Part shown: piece after piece, positions 9,636 through 18,261 of the stretch | Numbering within the stretch: position 1 is the stretch's first letter | How the letters are laid out: every line of letters starts with the position of its first letter | Assembly (NCBI GenBank): GCA_963806455.1 | Contig: CAWDXZ010000006.1 | Coordinates: 434,001 to 498,000 of the forward strand | Direction: 5' to 3' | Length of the DNA stretch: 64,000 nucleotides | Origin: Bog-756 sp963806455 | GTDB taxonomy: Bacteria; Actinomycetota; Acidimicrobiia; Acidimicrobiales; RAAP-2 | Program-made: the position numbers and the translations under genes | The notes under the pieces: model-generated | The model's input: only the letters and a program-made list of their open reading frames with translations | Told to the model about the DNA's origin: nothing | The model's database searches: none

Positions 9636-9845
9636 CTCTAGTCGATCACCTTGTCATCGACCTTGAGCCTAGACAACCGTGAAGGGACACGATGGCGTCG
9701 ATGGCGAAGGAGCTGACGGCGCCGATGAAGGGACCGATGGCGAGGAGGGCCCGTCATTCCAGCCATCGCCACTGGCAGACATCCCGATCGGCCGGTGATC
9801 GGGGCACGCCTGCGATCGTGCTCGCTATCGCACGTCCCGCGTGCC

Positions 9846-10601
9846 CTAGAAGTCGTGAAGTATCCACACGTTCGGCTCCCAGTAGCAACCGGTGCCCTGA
9901 CGCACCGACAGTGGTGCGAGGCCGCCGGGGAACACGTATTGACCGTCCTCGGGGAACTGCATGGCGACCCACTCTTCCCAGTCCTTCACCGGCCGTTTGA
10001 TCTCCATGGACCTCGGCTCTGGGCGAAGGAGAGATCCCCCCAGTCGACTGTGGACGCGGATCCAGGGGTCGAAGGGAAGCCCGTCGTCGCGCCGCCACTG
10101 GACGTAGTGCTCAATCGGGATCAGCGGGTATCGGTCCTTGCGAACTGGTCGGACCGGTGCCACGAGCGGCCGAAGGTCCCTTTGACGAGCCATGGCGGCC
10201 ATCGCCTCGATTATTACCGAACTGAGTCCCCGCCCTTGATGTTCGATGAGGACTTCGGCTGCCAGGGCGGACAATGAAGTCGGCAAAGCCGTCTCCTCGA
10301 TGGCTCGCCGTCCGAGGCCGTCGATACCCCGGGGGAGATCCTCCAGCGTTCGGTTCCAACGAAACGGGATCGTTCGACCTCGCGCCACGACCTCATCGAG
10401 ACCGTCGTCGACGATGAGCACCTGAAGGTCGGCGTGCTGTGGGAAGAGCGCACCGAAATAGCTCCCGGCGTGGTTCCCGTGATGGTTGTACTCGGGCCAC
10501 AAGGAGCGGAATCGACTCTCGGGGTTCGCCAGCCAGAGGTCGGGCCGCTCGGCCGCGGTGAATACCTTGGCCCACCGGGGTGCGTTCACAGGTACCTCCA
10601 T
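9846..10601 (-). CDS. GNAT-like acetyltransferase domain protein
   Basis: The 251-residue protein begins with a segment seen in some GNAT-fold proteins (aromatic-rich WLANPESRFRSLWPEYNHHG). It continues with VEVxx-like strands and a QGRGLSSVIIEAM stretch near residue 127, which matches the acetyl-CoA pyrophosphate-binding loop (Q/R-x-x-G-x-G/A). The C-terminal half, including IPIEHYVQWRRDDGLPFDPWIRVHSRLGG, resembles annotated actinobacterial GNAT-like proteins. Substrate and activity are unknown. The start ATG at 10601 is the first of the frame. It is divergent from the methyltransferase gene at 10719. Confidence 0.7.
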   Translation of the reverse strand: MEVPVNAPRWAKVFTAAERPDLWLANPESRFRSLWPEYNHHGNHAGSYFGALFPQHADLQVLIVDDGLDEVVARGRTIPFRWNRTLEDLPRGIDGLGRRAIEETALPTSLSALAAEVLIEHQGRGLSSVIIEAMAAMARQRDLRPLVAPVRPVRKDRYPLIPIEHYVQWRRDDGLPFDPWIRVHSRLGGSLLRPEPRSMEIKRPVKDWEEWVAMQFPEDGQYVFPGGLAPLSVRQGTGCYWEPNVWILHDF

Positions 10602-10718
10602 GCCACGATTCTGCCGGATTCATGAGTCCGACCGCCCCTGGCGCTTGGTCGCCACGGTCCGGTGGTGACGCACACCGACCGGTGAACGCCCGGACGGTAG
10701 GTGTGCAAGGCTGCCGGC

Positions 10719-11399
10719 ATGGACACCGATGCCGACCCGGACGGGCGAGAGCCCGTCGCCGACCGGTCGGCCCGTCGCCAGCAGCTCCTCACCCTGGCTC
10801 GGGAGGCCACCGGGTTCATGCCCGACGACGAGGGCGAGGCGCTCTACCTCGCCGCCCTGCGGGCGGGCAGCTCCTTCGAGGACGCCACCATGGTCGAGAT
10901 CGGGGCGTGGTGCGGCAAGTCGACCGTCTATCTGGGCGCGGCAGCCGAGGAGACCGAGGCGGTGGTCTTCAGCGTCGACCATCACCACGGCTCGGAGGAG
11001 AACCAGCCCGGGTGGGAGCACCACGATCCCTCATTGGTCGACCCGGCCACCGGTCGGATCGACACCCTCCCCCGCTGGCGCGCCACGGTCATGGGCGCCG
11101 GGCTCGAGTCGTCGGTGGTCGGGATGGTCGGCGACAGCCCCACCATCGCCTCCCGGTGGACGACGCCGCTCGCCCTGTGCTTCATCGACGGGGGCCATGG
11201 TGAGGAGCCGGCTTGGGCGGACTACCGGGGATGGTCGCCGTGGGTGGCCCGGGACGGGTGGCTCGTCATCCACGACGTCTTCTCCGATCCGGCCAATGGT
11301 GGGCGTCCGCCCCATGACATCTGGCGAGCCGCCCTCGAGTCCGGGAAGTTCGTCGAGGACGGCGAGTGCGGCTCGCTGCGTGTGCTGCGCCGGACCTGA
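10719..11399 (+). CDS. Class I SAM-dependent methyltransferase (Methyltransf_24 type)
   Basis: The 226-residue protein has the class I nucleotide-binding motif VEIGAWCGKSTVYLG (about residues 58-72), a second strand ending in SVDHHHGSE, and a candidate metal/acidic motif CFIDGGHGEE near residue 155. This order matches the Methyltransf_24 family, whose members include O-methyltransferases acting on sugars or small molecules. The segment WLVIHDVFSDPANGG is the expected C-terminal strand. The ATG at 10719 is preferred over a GTG at 10701, which precedes it by six codons. The target is unknown. Confidence 0.85.
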   Translation: MDTDADPDGREPVADRSARRQQLLTLAREATGFMPDDEGEALYLAALRAGSSFEDATMVEIGAWCGKSTVYLGAAAEETEAVVFSVDHHHGSEENQPGWEHHDPSLVDPATGRIDTLPRWRATVMGAGLESSVVGMVGDSPTIASRWTTPLALCFIDGGHGEEPAWADYRGWSPWVARDGWLVIHDVFSDPANGGRPPHDIWRAALESGKFVEDGECGSLRVLRRT

Positions 11400-11449
11400 C
11401 CGGTCAACACGCCCTCCGGCCGGTCGGGGCGCAGAGGCGCCCCGTCATC

Positions 11450-12553
11450 TCAACCCGGCCGGAACGGACCCGGCGCCGGCACGGCCGGCTCCACCGGCGC
11501 CGCCGGAGCGGGCTCGGTGAGGTCGAGATGGCTCGGAAGGCCTTCACCGCGGAAGATCCCTGATGCCGGCGTGGTCCGGCTGAGCGCGTCGGCGGCCAGC
11601 ACCATGGCCCCGGCCGTGTACGACGAGCGCTCGAGCGGTGGGTAGGTGGCCTCCTCCGGATAGACCATGCCGGTCCAGTAGGAGCCGTCATCGTTCCGCA
11701 GGGCCTGGGCCCAGGTGAACAATTGCAGGGCCGCCTCGTCCATGCCCAGGGCGTCGAGGGCCAGGACGCATTCGGCCGTCTCGGCCGCGGTCACCCACTC
11801 GCCGGTCGAGACGCACCGCACCCCCCGGCCCTCCATCACGAAGACCGACCACGACTCCTCGATCCGGCGCCGGGCGGCCGCACCGGTGAGGGCGCCGGCC
11901 AGCACCGGGTAGTACCAGTCCATGGCGAACTCTTCCTTCGGAGCAAAGGCGGAGGGCTCGTGGGCCACGGCGTGGGCCAGTCGGCCGGCGGCGAACTCCC
12001 AGTCCGGCCGCTCGTGGTCCAGCCGCTCGGCGCAGGCGATGGCGCACCGGAGGCTGTGGTAGATCGATGACGAGCCGGTGAGGAGGGCATACTCCTCGAG
12101 GAACCCCGAGGGGTCGAGCGACCAGCGGATGGAGCCGTCCAGGCGCGGCCAACGGAGGACGAAATCGATGCCCCGCTCCACCGTGGGCCACAGCTTCTCC
12201 AGGGCGTCGACGTCGCCGGTCGAGACGTACCGGTGCCAGGCGCCGGTGGCCAGGTAGGCGCAGACGTTCGTGTCGAGGCGAGCGTCCTTGATGCCCGTGG
12301 CCAGGTAGTAGTTGAACCAGCTGCCGTCGGGGAGCTGGGTGTCGACCAACCACTGATAGGCCCGGTCGGCCTCGGCGTCCAGGCCGGCGGCGGTGAGCGC
12401 CATCGCCGCTTCGACGTGGTTCCAGGGATCGCAGTGGCCTCCCGGGTACCACTCGATCATCCCGTCGGGCCGCTGCAGTGAGGCGACGGTCCGGGCGGTG
12501 GCGAGCACCTGGTCGGCGGAGATCACACCGGGGACGTGGGGGACGGGTCTCAT
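11450..12553 (-). CDS. Alpha/alpha-toroid protein, prenyltransferase/squalene oxidase-repeat type
   Basis: The 367-residue protein has repeated QW-like motifs: QRPDGMIEW near residue 31, QLPDGSWFNYY near 92, LDGSIRWS near 137 and NDDGSYWTG near 295. These mark an (alpha/alpha)6 barrel. Databases usually call this type prenyltransferase or squalene oxidase-repeat, but no isoprenoid catalytic DxDD motif is visible. A glycan-processing role would fit the operon equally well; this is inference. Its ATG overlaps the stop of the preceding methyltransferase by 4 bases, so the genes are translationally coupled. It is the last gene of a GT4-methyltransferase-toroid unit. The C-terminal 25 residues are a Pro/Ala-rich tail. 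Confidence 0.75.
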   Translation of the reverse strand: MRPVPHVPGVISADQVLATARTVASLQRPDGMIEWYPGGHCDPWNHVEAAMALTAAGLDAEADRAYQWLVDTQLPDGSWFNYYLATGIKDARLDTNVCAYLATGAWHRYVSTGDVDALEKLWPTVERGIDFVLRWPRLDGSIRWSLDPSGFLEEYALLTGSSSIYHSLRCAIACAERLDHERPDWEFAAGRLAHAVAHEPSAFAPKEEFAMDWYYPVLAGALTGAAARRRIEESWSVFVMEGRGVRCVSTGEWVTAAETAECVLALDALGMDEAALQLFTWAQALRNDDGSYWTGMVYPEEATYPPLERSSYTAGAMVLAADALSRTTPASGIFRGEGLPSHLDLTEPAPAAPVEPAVPAPGPFRPG

Positions 12554-13377
12554 GCCGCCGTCCCGCCGGCCACGGGCTCCGGCCGGTGCTCGGGCCGGAG
12601 CCCGGGCCGGTGCCGGTGGTCACGGTGCCGGTGGTGACGGCGCAGGTCGTCACGGCCGGCCGACCCGGGCTTCTCGAGGTAGACCACCAGGCTCTTGCCC
12701 ATCAGGGGGTTGAGCAGGCGGTCGGCGTAGCGGGTGAGCCTCGGGGCCTTCTCGATGTCCCACACCAGCAGCCGGTGATAGGTGGCGACGGCCGGATGGG
12801 CGTCGTTGGCCGGACCGACCAGGCAGCGCAGCCACCAGTACGGGGCGTGCAGGCCGTGGGCATGGTGGCTCCCGACCGCCTTCAGCCCGGTGCCGCGTAG
12901 GCGACCGAGCAGCTGGCGTTGCCGGTAGATGCGGACGTGGCCGCCCGGCACGTCGTGGTACTCGTCGGACAGCGCCCAATTGACGAATTCGGGCCCACAA
13001 CGGGGGACGGTCACCGCCATCGACCCGCCCGGCCGCAGCACCCGGGACAGCTCGGCCATGGCCTGCTCGTCGTCGGGGATGTGCTCGAGGACCTCCGAGG
13101 CGATCACCCGGTCGAAGGTGGCGTCGCCGAAGGGCAGGAGCAGGGCATCGCCGCGCACCGCTCCGACTCGGGCCGTGTCGACGTCGAGCTCACCGGCCAC
13201 GGCCATGGCTCCGAAGGTGGCGGCCACATTGCGGACCTCGTCGGCGCCGGCGTCGTAGGCCACCACGGCGGCGCCCAGACGGGCGGCCTGGTAGGCGTGG
13301 CGCCCGAAGCCGCACCCGAGGTCGAGCAGCCGATCACCGGGTTGCACGCCGAGCCAGTCGTAGTCGACGGTCAGCAC
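12550..13377 (-). CDS. Class I SAM-dependent methyltransferase
   Basis: The 275-residue protein carries the SAM-binding motif LDLGCGFGRHAYQAA near residues 17-31, the acidic end of strand 2 (VAYDAG) and motif SEVLEHIPDDEQA, as in Methyltransf_11. The segment HGLHAPYWWLRCLVG lies in the C-terminal half. The GTG start at 13377 overlaps the GT4 gene by 7 bases. The last about 35 residues are a His/Arg/Pro-rich, low-complexity tail read through GC-rich direct repeats (about 12575-12660). This may be an expansion at the gene end and not a fold. The substrate is probably a sugar or lipid intermediate of the GT4 partner (inference). Confidence 0.87.
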   Translation of the reverse strand: MLTVDYDWLGVQPGDRLLDLGCGFGRHAYQAARLGAAVVAYDAGADEVRNVAATFGAMAVAGELDVDTARVGAVRGDALLLPFGDATFDRVIASEVLEHIPDDEQAMAELSRVLRPGGSMAVTVPRCGPEFVNWALSDEYHDVPGGHVRIYRQRQLLGRLRGTGLKAVGSHHAHGLHAPYWWLRCLVGPANDAHPAVATYHRLLVWDIEKAPRLTRYADRLLNPLMGKSLVVYLEKPGSAGRDDLRRHHRHRDHRHRPGLRPEHRPEPVAGGTAA

Positions 13378-14738
13378 GGCGAGGCCCCGGCAGGACGGAG
13401 GTCGGCCAACAGGGCCCGGTACTGGGCGGCGGTCCCGGCCGCCGTCACCGGCCAGGTGAACCGGCCGAGCACCCGCTCCCGGCCGGCCGCCCCGAGGCGC
13501 CGGCGCAGCTCCTCGTCGTCGAGGAGGCGCCCGATGGCCCCGGCCAGGGCACCGGGATCGTCCGGCGGCACCAGGAGTCCGGTGTCCCCGTCACGTCCGA
13601 CCACCTCGGGCAGCGCCCCCCCGGTGGTGGCCACGAGCGCCACCCCGCAGGCCATGGCCTCGATGGCCGGCAGGGAGAAGCCCTCGTACAGCGAGGGGAC
13701 CACCGCCACCTGCGCCCGGGCGTAGTTGCGGGCCAGCTCCTCGTCGCTGATGCCCGAGACGCACCGCACCACGGGGGCCAGGTCGAGCCGGTCGATGGCC
13801 CGTGCCACCCGGCCGTCCGGTCGGGGGTTGCCGATGACCACCAGCTCGATGTCGCGTTCGGTGCGCAGCTTCGCCACCGCCTCGAGCAGGGGCACCAGAC
13901 CTTTCATCGGCACATCGGACGACGAGGTCACCATGATGCGGCCCGGCACCGGCTCGACCTCGTCCCGGGGGCGGAACACGGTGTGGTCCACGCCCACCGG
14001 CACGACGGTCATGCGGTCGTACTCCACGTTCATCTGGGTGGCGATGTCGGCCTTCGACGACTCGGACACGGTGACCAGGCGCGGCAGCGCCCGGGCCACC
14101 CGCTCCTGCATGCGCAGGAAGCCGAACCAGCGGAGCTGAGTGAAGTACTGCCACGGGTTGGAGGCGTGGCTCAGGGCCAGCTGCCGGTCGACGGTGATCG
14201 GGTGGTGGAGGGTGGTGAGCAGTGGCCACCCGTCCTCGATCATGCCGAGAATCCCGTTGCCCAGGCACTGATTGTCGTGGACCAGGTCGAACTGGCCCCG
14301 CCGGGCGGCGAGCATCCGCCGCACCCGCAGGCTGAAGGTCCACGGCTCGGGGAACCCGGCCGTGCACATCACCCCGAACTCGAGCGCGGCGATGGCCGTG
14401 GTGTAGGAGCTCCAGAACTCGCGGGGCGTGGGGATCCGAAAGGGGTCGGGCTCGCGGTAGAGGTCGAGGCTGGGCACCGGGGTGAAGCCGACGCCCTCGT
14501 CGACCTCGGGCCAGGGCTGCCCGGCGAAGACCTCGACCGAATGTCCGAGCGCCACCAGCTCGCGGGTCAGGTGACGGGTGTAGACCCCTTGGCCGCCGCA
14601 GCGCGGGTTCCCCCGGTAGACGAGGAAGGCGACCCGGAGGCCGTCGGGGGACGGGGGCCGGGGGATGATCCGTTCGGGGACGGGGGGCGGAGTGGCCGGT
14701 CCCTTCACCTTGTGCCGCCTCAGCCCGAAGCTAGGCAT
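13371..14738 (-). CDS. Glycosyltransferase family 4
   Basis: The 455-residue protein is a GT-B fold retaining glycosyltransferase of the cytosolic membrane face. The N-terminal domain begins RVAFLVYRGNPRCGGQGVY and has the conserved glycine-rich loop. The C-terminal domain holds the E-x7-E motif (EGFSLPAIEAM) and the nucleotide-sugar region GVDHTVFRP. The segment SSSDVPMKGLVPLLEAV is the usual start of the second domain. The donor cannot be assigned. I chose the ATG at 14738; a TTG two codons upstream is less likely. It leads the three-gene unit with the methyltransferase and toroid protein. Confidence 0.9.
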   Translation of the reverse strand: MPSFGLRRHKVKGPATPPPVPERIIPRPPSPDGLRVAFLVYRGNPRCGGQGVYTRHLTRELVALGHSVEVFAGQPWPEVDEGVGFTPVPSLDLYREPDPFRIPTPREFWSSYTTAIAALEFGVMCTAGFPEPWTFSLRVRRMLAARRGQFDLVHDNQCLGNGILGMIEDGWPLLTTLHHPITVDRQLALSHASNPWQYFTQLRWFGFLRMQERVARALPRLVTVSESSKADIATQMNVEYDRMTVVPVGVDHTVFRPRDEVEPVPGRIMVTSSSDVPMKGLVPLLEAVAKLRTERDIELVVIGNPRPDGRVARAIDRLDLAPVVRCVSGISDEELARNYARAQVAVVPSLYEGFSLPAIEAMACGVALVATTGGALPEVVGRDGDTGLLVPPDDPGALAGAIGRLLDDEELRRRLGAAGRERVLGRFTWPVTAAGTAAQYRALLADLRPAGASPC

Positions 14739-14894
14739 GGACAACCGGGGCGTGTTGGCACATGGAAGACAGATACTCCCCCGGCCAGGTACTTCGGCGC
14801 AAACCGTCGGTCCGCACCGTGCCCACCCGGGGTTTCGGTCCCTTCGGGCCCGACGGGGGCGAGGGGGGTCCCCGGGCGCCGTGCCCGGCCGCGG

Positions 14895-16526
14895 CTAATG
14901 GTGGAGCCCGAGCTCGATGGCCTTGACCAGGAGCATCAGCACGGCGGCGACGAGGTAGATGCGCAACGCGTACATGGCGGCCAGTCGGCCCCGCGACCAG
15001 GTGGGGCGGTCCAGGAGGTTGAGGGCCGGCATCCGCCAGTTGGCACGCTTCGACATCGGCATCAACGGCTCGGGCGGCTTCCGCTTGAGCGATCGGGCGT
15101 AGAGGATGCCCCCGACGAGATAGGCCACGACCAGCACACCGGCCAGCACGACGGCCAACCGGGTGACGTTGATCTGGCTGAAGAGGGTGGTGGCCATCAG
15201 GACCAGCGACATCATCAGGAGGATCGACACGATGACGGTGGACAACACGTTGAGCCACGGCCGGTTGATCCATGGACCGAGCACGTCCCGGTCGTTGCAG
15301 AGCATCAGGAGGAACACCGTGGCGCTGGGCAGGAGGACGCCGGCCAGAGCCTGGACGCCCGTGGTGATCAGCCCCAACGGAGCCCCGGGGATGATCACGA
15401 TGCCGGCCGCCAGGACCACCATGGCGGCGAATGCGCCGTAGAAGAACTTGGCCTCCCGCCAGCTCCGATGAAGGGAGTGCCGGGCCCCGAAGACGTCCCC
15501 GAAGGCGTAGGAGGTGGACAGGGTGACCGAGGCGGCCCCGATGATCGATGCGTTGAGGAGGATGATGGCGAACAGGGCGCCGGCCGCGTGCCCGACCTCA
15601 CGGTTGAGGCCGGTGGCCACGCCACCCGCATTGGTGAACTGGCCGGCGAGCGGGGTGCCGGCGAACGCCGCGGCCACCACGGCCATCAGCAACGAGGCGG
15701 CGAGGACGGTGATCAGCGAGCCGAGCACGGTGTCGGCCCGCTCGTAGTTGATCCACCGGGGGGTGATCCGCTTGTCCACGATGTTCGACTGCTGGAAGAA
15801 GAGCTGCCAGGGAGCCACGGTGGTCCCGACGATGGCGATGACGAGGAGGACGGAGGTCGAGTTGAAGCCACCCTTGACCCCGGGGACCACGAAGTCGTGG
15901 AAGAACGGGCGGGCGGCCGGGTGGCTCATGACGGCCAGCGGGATCACCAGGAAATTGACCACGATGAAGATGAACATGAAGCGCTCCCAGCGCCGGAAGC
16001 TGCCGGTGGCGGTCATGGCGATGAGGAGGAGGGCGGCGATCGGGACCGAGATGTACTCCGAGACCCCGAAGTAGCCGAGGGCCAGGCTGACCCCGATGAA
16101 TTCGGTGGCAATGGTGAGGAAGTTGAGGATGAACAGGTCGCCGACGGAGAAGGCGCCCCAGAAGCGCCCGAAGCGCTCGTTGATGAGCCGGGCATGGCCG
16201 ACACCGGTGACCGCCCCGAGACGGACCACCATCTCCTGGTTGACGATGAGGACGGGGATGAGCAAGGGAAGGGTCCACAGCAGGGTGAGGCCGAAGTTCT
16301 GGCCCGCCTGGCTGTAGGTGGCGACGCCACCGGCGTCGTTGTCGCCGACCATGACGATGAGCCCCGGCCCCATGATGGCCAGCAACGTCAACAGGCGGGC
16401 GCCCCAGGACCGCCGGGTGTCGAGGTCGTGCTGACGGATCGTCCCGAAGGCCCCCTTGATGTCACCCACGTGGGCCTGGTCCAACACGGCGGTGGCGGGC
16501 TCGAGCTCGGCGGCCTCTTCGGTCAT
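14895..16526 (-). CDS. Nramp-family divalent metal transporter with altered metal-site motifs
   Basis: The 543-residue protein has eleven or twelve helices in the Nramp arrangement. Helix 1 carries DNDAGG (residues 62-67) where canonical MntH has DPGN. Helix 6 carries TVAPWQ (Ala238) where canonical members have the metal-binding Met in TVMPH. Loss of that Met is the described mark of Nramp-related Mg2+ transporters, which lose selectivity for transition metals. A role in Mg2+ (or Mn2+) uptake is therefore likely but not proven. The ATG at 16526 follows a perfect Shine-Dalgarno sequence. The gene upstream encodes a soluble MgtE-like protein on the same strand, which supports a link to Mg2+. 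Confidence 0.88.
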   Translation of the reverse strand: MTEEAAELEPATAVLDQAHVGDIKGAFGTIRQHDLDTRRSWGARLLTLLAIMGPGLIVMVGDNDAGGVATYSQAGQNFGLTLLWTLPLLIPVLIVNQEMVVRLGAVTGVGHARLINERFGRFWGAFSVGDLFILNFLTIATEFIGVSLALGYFGVSEYISVPIAALLLIAMTATGSFRRWERFMFIFIVVNFLVIPLAVMSHPAARPFFHDFVVPGVKGGFNSTSVLLVIAIVGTTVAPWQLFFQQSNIVDKRITPRWINYERADTVLGSLITVLAASLLMAVVAAAFAGTPLAGQFTNAGGVATGLNREVGHAAGALFAIILLNASIIGAASVTLSTSYAFGDVFGARHSLHRSWREAKFFYGAFAAMVVLAAGIVIIPGAPLGLITTGVQALAGVLLPSATVFLLMLCNDRDVLGPWINRPWLNVLSTVIVSILLMMSLVLMATTLFSQINVTRLAVVLAGVLVVAYLVGGILYARSLKRKPPEPLMPMSKRANWRMPALNLLDRPTWSRGRLAAMYALRIYLVAAVLMLLVKAIELGLHH

Positions 16527-16529
16527 GGT

Positions 16530-16539
16530 TCACCTCCTT
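16530..16539 (-). promoter_or_regulatory. Exact Shine-Dalgarno sequence of the Nramp gene
   Basis: On the minus strand this reads AAGGAGGTGA, fully complementary to the 16S rRNA 3' end, three bases before the ATG at 16526. Such an extended match is unusual in the window and predicts strong translation; it also fixes the start codon. Confidence 0.8.
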
Positions 16540-16610
16540 CGGTGTGGCGGCCGTCATGGGGCGGCGCTCGGGTCAGGTCATGGTCGTGGTCACGTCCTGG
16601 CGGCCGGCGC

Positions 16611-16644
16611 CGCCGAGCCCGACCGGGTCACCGGGGGCTCGGCG
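16611..16644 (-). repeat. Hairpin in the Nramp leader
   Basis: The arms CGCCGAGCCC (16611-16620) and GGGCTCGGCG (16635-16644) are perfect 10-base inverse complements around a 14-base loop. This would form a very stable hairpin about 85-120 bases before the Nramp start. There is no T-run, so a role in attenuation or mRNA stability is only a possibility. Confidence 0.45.
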
Positions 16645-16877
16645 CCGCCCTCCGGACTCGGTTCGGGTGGGTGGGGTCGCCCCCTCCGGGCTCGCAGCCC
16701 TCCACCCCGGGTCGGCCGGCCCCGGCGGCGGAGCGGCTCGGCGGGGGACCTCCGGCGCCGGCATGGGCATGGGCAGCACTGGGGCCCGTCGCCCGAGGCG
16801 GGTGGGCCTCAGGGGTCGCGAGCCGCCCGTTGGCCACGCGTGGTGGCCGTGGCGGGTTTTCGTTGGCGGAGCACGGC

Positions 16878-18167
16878 TCAGTCCTCCACGGCGGTCCGGC
16901 CGAAGTCACGCCGCCACCCCGTGGGGAGCAGGAGCTCGAGGACATCGTCGATCGTCACCACTCCGAGGATCTGACCGTGCTCGGGGTCGAGCACCGGGGC
17001 GACGATCAGGTTGAAGTCGGACATGGTGCGGACGATCGCCCCGAGGTCCCAGTCCGGGTGCACGTGCACCGGCCCGCTGTCCCCGACCGACGACACAACC
17101 ACATCCGGCTCGGCCTGCAGGATGCGCACGGCCGATGCCGACCCGACGAGGTGGCCGTCGGCGTCGACGGAGAAGACCACGTTGAGCGCCTCCGGCGGAG
17201 CCGTGCTCCGCCGCAGGGCCTGGAGGACGTCGGCCACGGGCATGCCGGCGGGCACGCTCAAGAAGTCGGGGCTCATCAGCCCGCCCGCCGTCTCCGGGTT
17301 GTACCGCAGAAGGGTGCGCACCTTGCGTTGCTGGGGTTCGGGGAGGAGCTCGAGGATGGGCAGGCGACGCTCCTGCTCGACCTCGGTGATCAGGTCGGCG
17401 GCATCGTCGGGCGCCATGGAGGCCAGCAGGCGGGCGGCCTCGGCGTCGGACCGGCTCCGGATGAACTCGACCTGGTGCTCGGTGTCCAGCTCCTCGAAGA
17501 CGTCCGCCTCCAGCTCACGGTCGGCTCCCACCGCCTCGATGATCTCCTCGCCCTCGTCGTGAGAGGCCGCCTCGACCAGGTCGGCGATCTGGGCCGGATG
17601 GAGCCGGGCCAGCTTCCGGTAGGGGATGCGCAGCCGCGAGGTGGGCACGTGGGCCACGAACGGCTCGATGCTGGCCCAGTCGACGATGGCACCGGGGTCC
17701 GAGTTCCGCCGCTTGTAGCCGGGGATGAGGCGACGGAGGAAGGGCCGCCGGGAGGGGTCCACCGCCACCACTTCCCACTCACCGTTCACCTTGGCCAGCT
17801 CGATCTCGTTGGCCCGGATCAGACGGCCACCGACGAAGTTGATCAGATGATGGGCCAGCAGGTCGCGGGCCAACAGGAGCTCCCCGGGACGGCGCTCGAA
17901 GCGCCGCAGGTCGACCCGGCTCCCCTCGAAGAGCACCCGCCCCGGCTCGAACGCCGCCACCTTCCGGATGGGGACGAACAGGTCGCGGCCGCCGATGTCC
18001 ACCACCAACCCGACAACCGGGGGATGGGGGGACTGGCCGGCCAGCACGATCAGGTCCTGGACCTTGCCCAGCCGGTCTCCGGCCCGGTCCACGAGGGGTC
18101 GCTTGATCACGCTCGAGAGGTGCAGGATCTCCGGTCCCGATTCGGTCGCCGTCGTCTGAGCCGTCAT
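16878..18167 (-). CDS. Soluble MgtE-like protein (MgtE N domain plus CBS pair, no channel)
   Basis: The 429-residue protein begins with a beta-rich region resembling one or two PRC-barrel units (about residues 12-140). An MgtE-N superhelical domain follows at about 180-290 and ends in the signature YNPETAGGLMSPDF. Two CBS domains lie at about 298-355 and 360-415. In MgtE these domains sense cytosolic Mg2+ and gate the channel, but here the five-helix channel domain is absent: the protein stops at residue 429, directly after the second CBS. It should be cytosolic. It sits upstream of the atypical Nramp gene, so it may be that transporter's Mg2+-dependent regulator (inference). Confidence 0.9.
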   Translation of the reverse strand: MTAQTTATESGPEILHLSSVIKRPLVDRAGDRLGKVQDLIVLAGQSPHPPVVGLVVDIGGRDLFVPIRKVAAFEPGRVLFEGSRVDLRRFERRPGELLLARDLLAHHLINFVGGRLIRANEIELAKVNGEWEVVAVDPSRRPFLRRLIPGYKRRNSDPGAIVDWASIEPFVAHVPTSRLRIPYRKLARLHPAQIADLVEAASHDEGEEIIEAVGADRELEADVFEELDTEHQVEFIRSRSDAEAARLLASMAPDDAADLITEVEQERRLPILELLPEPQQRKVRTLLRYNPETAGGLMSPDFLSVPAGMPVADVLQALRRSTAPPEALNVVFSVDADGHLVGSASAVRILQAEPDVVVSSVGDSGPVHVHPDWDLGAIVRTMSDFNLIVAPVLDPEHGQILGVVTIDDVLELLLPTGWRRDFGRTAVED

Positions 18168-18261
18168 GACCCAACCAGCGTAGACGGGTCCTCCCTTGCG
18201 GTCGTTGAGCCGGCCGGGACCGTCGATCGGGGCGCCGGCCCCGAACGGTTAGTGTCGGGCC

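Larger units (their letters stand above)
16527..16877 (-). other. Long GC-rich leader of the Nramp gene
   Basis: This 351-base gap between the MgtE-like and Nramp genes is the longest gene-free stretch in the window. No plausible ORF of its own fits. It contains the hairpin at 16611-16644 and the strong ribosome-binding site at the downstream end. A segment near 16790-16815 is weakly similar to the first part of an M-box Mg2+ riboswitch (GAGGC followed by a CTGCC), but later conserved blocks are missing. It may hold a promoter or an RNA regulator; the type is unknown. Confidence 0.45.

Noticed and set aside
9660..9770. Short hydrophobic peptide frame on the minus strand between the VOC and acetyltransferase-like genes
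   Set aside because: It reads as a membrane-like stretch of about 33 codons but is closed upstream by a stop and lacks a start codon. It may be a remnant, but not a supported gene.
16780..16830. Possible M-box Mg2+ riboswitch before the Nramp gene
   Set aside because: Only the first short blocks are loosely similar. The conserved inner blocks could not be found, so a riboswitch call is not supported.
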